Shown: positions 6,136 through 9,119 of the stretch, piece by piece
How positions within the stretch are numbered: the first letter of the stretch is position 1
How the letters are laid out: every line of letters begins with the position of its first letter
Origin: Deltaproteobacteria bacterium
GTDB lineage: Bacteria > Desulfobacterota_B > Binatia > UBA9968
Direction of reading: 5' to 3'
DNA: 9,119 bases
NCBI GenBank assembly: GCA_005879255.1
Contig: VBKY01000345.1
Coordinates: 1-9,119 of the forward strand
Position numbers and translations under genes: made by a program
Notes under the pieces: generated by a model
What the model was told of the DNA's origin: nothing
Databases searched by the model: none
Seen by the model: the letters and a program-made list of their open reading frames with translations, nothing else

Positions 6136-7332
6136 TTACTTAGAGCGCGGCCACAGTACACCCTGGCTCCCGGCCGCGACCGTGCCGATGCCTTTGTAGA
6201 CGAACTTCTGCACGCGCTTACCCTCATAGGTCTCGGTCGTGTAAAGGTTGCCTTTCGAATCGGTTGCAATGCTGTGCACGCCGTAGAACTGGCCGGGCTG
6301 GCGCCCGCCGTCGCCGAAGTTCGTCAGCTCTTCGAGCGTTTCGCGCAGGATGATGCGCACCTTTTCGTTCTGGCCATCGGCGAGGAACATGAACCGCTGC
6401 TGAGGATCCCTGGAAAACGTGATATCCCAGACCGAGCCTGACGCGAGCGTGTCTTTGGCGTAGAAGGCTTCCTTCACGAACTTCCCGTCCGGCTGGAATA
6501 CCTGCACGCGGTCGCCCTGGCGGTCACATACGTAGACGAGGCCGTCGTTCGAGCGCTCGACGCAGTGCACTGGGTTGCGGAACTGCTGTGCCGGCGGTGC
6601 TTGCGGGTCGTATTTGCCGAGATCCGCGTCGTCGGGCCTGTTGCCGTACGCACCCCAGTAGCGCTTCATCTTGCCGGTATCGGCGTCGATCACGGCCACT
6701 CTTTTGTTGCCGTAGCCGTCGGCGATGTAGGCTTCGTTGGTCTTCGGATCGACCCAGATCTTGGCCACCCGCCAGAAATTCTCGAGGTCGTTGCTGCCGG
6801 CATTCTTGCCCATGTGGCCCACCTGCATCAGGAACTTGCCGTCCTTGGTGAACTTCAGGACCTGGGCGTCTTTCTGGCCGTTGCCGCCGATCCACACGTT
6901 GCCTTTGTAATCGATGTGGATGCCGTGATTCGATTGCGGCCACTCGTAGCCTTGTCCCGGTCCGCCCCAGTGCCGCAACAGGTTGCCCGCCTGATCGAAC
7001 TCAAGGATAGGCGGGGCCGTGCGGCAGCACTCGGAGATGGGCGGATCGAGTTCGAGCCCTCTTTCGTTGTTGTGCAGCCCCCCCGCGCCGCGATGAATGA
7101 TCCAGATGTGGTCCTGCTCATCGACCCACACTCCGATGGTCCAGCCGAGCAGCCAGTGATTCGGCAGCGGCTTCGGCCACAGCGGGTCGACCTCGAACAT
7201 CGGTGCCTGGACTGTGCGCCCCTGGGCGTCCGCCTTGTTTTGCAGCACGGACTGGCCGACGCCGAGCGCGACGATAAGTGCAGCCAAGGCTGCGCCGATA
7301 AAAAAGTTACGTTTTCCCGCTGTGCTTTTCAT
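6136..7332 (-). CDS. Secreted NHL-repeat (six-bladed beta-propeller-like) protein
   Basis: The 398-residue product is predicted to be exported and to fold as a beta-propeller of NHL-type repeats. The signal peptide is at residues 1-36 (KRNFF n-region, hydrophobic stretch AALAALIVALGVG, cleavage ADA-QG). The mature part carries recurring blade motifs such as GNVWIGG, VLKFTKDGKFLMQVG, NEAYIADGYGNKRVAVID, GLVYVCDRQGDRVQVFQPDG and GNLYTTETYEGKRVQKF. NHL propellers bind ligands or partners, and some are lyases or hydrolases, but no catalytic signature can be claimed here. ATG 7332 was preferred over the longer frame from 7368 because GGGGG lies five bases upstream and because the signal peptide then starts at residue 1. 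The gene is divergent from the hupE-like gene with 243 bases between them, so a shared control region is possible. Confidence 0.8.
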   Translation of the reverse strand: MKSTAGKRNFFIGAALAALIVALGVGQSVLQNKADAQGRTVQAPMFEVDPLWPKPLPNHWLLGWTIGVWVDEQDHIWIIHRGAGGLHNNERGLELDPPISECCRTAPPILEFDQAGNLLRHWGGPGQGYEWPQSNHGIHIDYKGNVWIGGNGQKDAQVLKFTKDGKFLMQVGHMGKNAGSNDLENFWRVAKIWVDPKTNEAYIADGYGNKRVAVIDADTGKMKRYWGAYGNRPDDADLGKYDPQAPPAQQFRNPVHCVERSNDGLVYVCDRQGDRVQVFQPDGKFVKEAFYAKDTLASGSVWDITFSRDPQQRFMFLADGQNEKVRIILRETLEELTNFGDGGRQPGQFYGVHSIATDSKGNLYTTETYEGKRVQKFVYKGIGTVAAGSQGVLWPRSK

Positions 7333-7337
7333 GGTTT

Positions 7338-7342
7338 CCCCC
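7338..7342 (-). promoter_or_regulatory. Ribosome binding site for the propeller gene
   Basis: On the minus strand GGGGG is followed by AAACC and ATG at 7332. The spacing of five bases is normal. This site decides the start 36 bases downstream of the longest possible frame. Confidence 0.55.
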
Positions 7343-7560
7343 GTTTCGAGTCTGAGCTGCGTTGCCACAACTAAGGCTGCTGGTGACTAGCTGTCCCTAA
7401 CCTCACGCCATGCGAATTTTTTTGGGTTATCCGAGTCAGTATACGCGCACTTTTGACGAACAATTCCATAGCCGCATTTTTGCTTGTCAGTTACTACCTT
7501 ATCCAATTACCCTAGGACGGCGGAAGTCATGTTACAAGCTCAACCACACACCGCGAGCTT

Positions 7561-7566
7561 GGGGAG
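7561..7566 (+). promoter_or_regulatory. Ribosome binding site supporting the GTG start at 7576
   Basis: GGGGAG lies nine bases before GTG 7576. The internal candidates, ATG 7603 and ATG 7612, have no such sequence at proper spacing. Confidence 0.4.
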
Positions 7567-7575
7567 AACAGAGTC

Positions 7576-8919
7576 GTGCCGGGAAGTGACTGCATAATCA
7601 TCATGCGGCGCATGATCATTGCGCTGGCGGCAGCGCTGATTTGTGCGCTGCCGCTGCGCGCGGCCGCTCACGACATCCCGAACGACGTCCAGGTGCAGGC
7701 GTTCGTGAAGCCGGATGGACGGCGGCTCCAACTGCTCATGCGCGTGCCGCTACTAGCCATGCGCGAGGTGGATTTCCCGCGCCGTGGCATTGGCATCCTG
7801 GATCTCGCGCGCGCTGACGACGCATTGAGCAACGCGGCGAAGCTGTGGATCGCCGACAATGTCGAGCTATACGAAGGCGAGGTGCGCCTCGATTACCCAC
7901 GGGTCGTCGAGGTCCGTGCATCACTGCCGTCCGATAAATCCTTCGCGTCGTACGAAGAGGCGTTGGCGCACCTGACGGGCCCGCGGCTGCCGGACAACAC
8001 TGAACTCTATTGGAACCAGGGACTGCTCGACACACTGTTCGAGTATCCGATACGCTCGGACAGCTCGGAGTTTTCGATCCACCCCCGGCTCGAGCGATTG
8101 GGGTTGCGCACGGTCACCGCGCTTCGGTTCCTGCCACCCGGCGCTGCGACGCGCGCTTACGAGTTCCACGGCGACCCGGGCCTCATCCGGCTTGATCCGC
8201 GCTGGCACCAGGCTGCGCTGCGGTTCGTCGAGTTGGGGTTCTTGCACATCCTGGACGGAATCGACCACCTGCTGTTCCTGTTTTGCCTCGTGCTCCCGTT
8301 CCGGCGCCTGCGCTCGCTCATCCTGGCGGTGAGCGCGTTCACCGTTGCGCATTCAATCACGCTCGTCGCGTCAGCCTACAACCTTGGTCCTGACGCACTA
8401 TGGTTTTCGCCGCTGATCGAAACGCTGATCGCGATTTCCATCATCTATATGGCGCTCGAGAACATCGTCGGAGCCAATATGCAGCGGCGGTGGGTAATCA
8501 CGCTGGGGTTCGGTCTGGTGCACGGGTTCGGTTTTGCGTTTGCCCTCCGGCAGCAGTTGCAATTCGCCGGATCCCATCTGCTGACATCGCTGCTGTCGTT
8601 CAATATCGGCATCGAGCTTGGGCAACTGTTCGTACTTGTACTGCTCGTCCCAGTGCTGGACGCCCTGTTTCGGTTCGTCGTCGCAGAACGGATCGGGACG
8701 ATCATTTTATCTGCACTGGTGATCCATACCGCCTGGCACTGGATGACCGAACGCGCGGATCAGTTGAGCAAGTTTCCGTGGCCGGCGCTCAATGCCTCAA
8801 CGCTGGCAAGTACTATGCGCTCGCTCATGTTGCTGCTCATCTTTACCGGATTGGTGTGGATTGTGTTCGCGGTGGTTCGGCGCCGGCTGCGGCGACGCGA
8901 TCATCATCCGCGCGGATGA
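7576..8919 (+). CDS. HupE/UreJ-family membrane protein with periplasmic N-terminal domain
   Basis: The 447-residue product has a signal sequence (about residues 11-31, ending AAAHD), a soluble region of roughly 180 residues, and a C-terminal membrane part of the HupE/UreJ type with six or more hydrophobic segments. HupE and UreJ proteins are known as nickel or cobalt permease-like accessory proteins of hydrogenases and ureases. Family motifs are GFLHILDGIDHLLFL (221-235), FTVAHSITL (255-263), ETLIAISIIYMALENI (282-297), FGLVHGFGFAFAL (312-324) and FNIGIELGQ (342-350). Histidines 224, 231, 259, 316, 384 and 388 and acidic D227, D230, E282, E295 and E347 lie in or near membrane segments and are candidate metal ligands. 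A basic tail (RRRLRRRDHH) ends the protein. No hydrogenase or urease gene is nearby, so the metal role is inferred. GTG 7576 has a GGGGAG site; ATG 7603 is the alternative. TTGACG at 7453-7458 could be a -35 box, but no convincing -10 follows. Confidence 0.9.
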   Translation: MPGSDCIIIMRRMIIALAAALICALPLRAAAHDIPNDVQVQAFVKPDGRRLQLLMRVPLLAMREVDFPRRGIGILDLARADDALSNAAKLWIADNVELYEGEVRLDYPRVVEVRASLPSDKSFASYEEALAHLTGPRLPDNTELYWNQGLLDTLFEYPIRSDSSEFSIHPRLERLGLRTVTALRFLPPGAATRAYEFHGDPGLIRLDPRWHQAALRFVELGFLHILDGIDHLLFLFCLVLPFRRLRSLILAVSAFTVAHSITLVASAYNLGPDALWFSPLIETLIAISIIYMALENIVGANMQRRWVITLGFGLVHGFGFAFALRQQLQFAGSHLLTSLLSFNIGIELGQLFVLVLLVPVLDALFRFVVAERIGTIILSALVIHTAWHWMTERADQLSKFPWPALNASTLASTMRSLMLLLIFTGLVWIVFAVVRRRLRRRDHHPRG

Positions 8920-8995
8920 CATCTGGATAAATTGTGAAAGGTGGGCTTAGGGGCAGTCCTTTACTTTATAGTTGCAGGCGCGCTGTGTTCCGCCC

Positions 8996-9119
8996 ATGGA
9001 ACGTCCTCTTCGATTGGAATTTGCTGGAGCCCTCTATCATTTGACCTCGCGGGGCGATCGGCAAGAAAGCATTTTCTTAGATGATGGCTGGTTTGGTCCG
9101 AAAACGCCGGTTTGGTGCG
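8996..9119 (+). CDS. REP-associated tyrosine transposase (Y1_Tnp, RayT-like), 3' partial
   Basis: The first 30 or so codons (MERPLRLEFAGALYHLTSRG and DRQESIFLDD) are the characteristic N-terminus of stand-alone Y1/IS200-type transposases of the RAYT group. These single-strand nucleases act on palindromic ends. The catalytic HUH motif and tyrosine would lie further right, outside the window, so activity cannot be judged. After FLDD the reading continues GWFGPKTPVWC, which does not look like the usual continuation (D-R and helical residues), and the frame is cut by the window edge. No strong ribosome binding site precedes ATG 8996. The 76-base upstream gap holds GGGGCAGTCCTTTAC (8950-8964), which from memory resembles sequences found before such genes in other genomes. 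Confidence 0.75.
   Translation, partial: MERPLRLEFAGALYHLTSRGDRQESIFLDDGWFGPKTPVWC
9088..9119. repeat. Imperfect 19-bp-period direct repeat at the right edge
   Basis: CTGGTTTGGTCCG (9088-9100) recurs as CCGGTTTGGTGCG (9107-9119), with 11 of 13 positions equal and GGTTTGGT exact. The second copy ends at the last base of the window, so the repeat may continue. It coincides with the place where the transposase leaves its family sequence. Confidence 0.4.

Noticed and set aside
6565..7374. Long plus-strand open frame opposite the propeller gene
   Set aside because: The minus strand encodes a coherent signal peptide and NHL-type blades with a strong ribosome binding site. The plus frame is a by-product of G+C-rich codons.
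8400..8930. 176-codon plus-strand frame inside the HupE/UreJ gene
   Set aside because: The overlapping frame carries all HupE/UreJ motifs; this one is arginine- and alanine-rich with no domain.

Overview
The window looks like chromosomal DNA of an uncultured, probably soil or sediment, bacterium. It has Shine-Dalgarno-led genes, Sec/Tat-type signal peptides, orphan NMT1/THI5-like substrate-binding proteins, a short MetE-family methyltransferase, a secreted NHL-type propeller, a HupE/UreJ protein and a stand-alone Y1 (REP-associated type) transposase. From general knowledge this mix is common in Rokubacteria-, Tectomicrobia- or Binatia-like and deltaproteobacterial metagenome bins. No rRNA or marker gene is present, so the phylum is inference. 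Base composition is uneven: positions 421-480 are 23/60 G+C, whereas 8281-8340 are 41/60.

Left part (1-2322). A gene cut by the left edge encodes the C-terminal part of a diadenylate cyclase domain (c-di-AMP synthesis) resembling the archaeal DacZ type. It is followed by about 570 bases without a convincing gene, which hold a possible decayed reading frame with two in-frame TAG codons and a 20-bp perfect palindrome. Next comes a complete MetE C-terminal-family methyltransferase with all four zinc ligands.

Middle part (2323-5696). A 413-base gap carries two copies, 150 bp apart, of a G+C-rich palindromic intergenic repeat, plus an 11-bp fragment of a third. The second copy runs into the apparent 5' end of the next open frame, so the start of that gene should be moved downstream. 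Two ABC-type substrate-binding proteins then face each other, one with a twin-arginine-like and one with a Sec-type signal; no permease or ATPase gene is nearby. A class I SAM-dependent methyltransferase is divergent from the second one.

Right part (5697-9119). A 439-base gap with small hairpins precedes a leftward gene for a secreted six-bladed-propeller-like (NHL) protein. Divergent from it is a HupE/UreJ-family membrane protein with a periplasmic N-terminal domain. The window ends inside the first codons of a Y1/IS200-type (RayT-like) transposase whose sequence departs abruptly from its family close to the edge.

The genes are mostly separately transcribed, and no operon of more than one gene can be supported. 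I do not see a clear new multi-gene system. The items most worth a second look are the archaeal-type c-di-AMP cyclase, the palindromic repeat family and its effect on the substrate-binding protein start, the 20-bp palindrome, and the odd transposase end.
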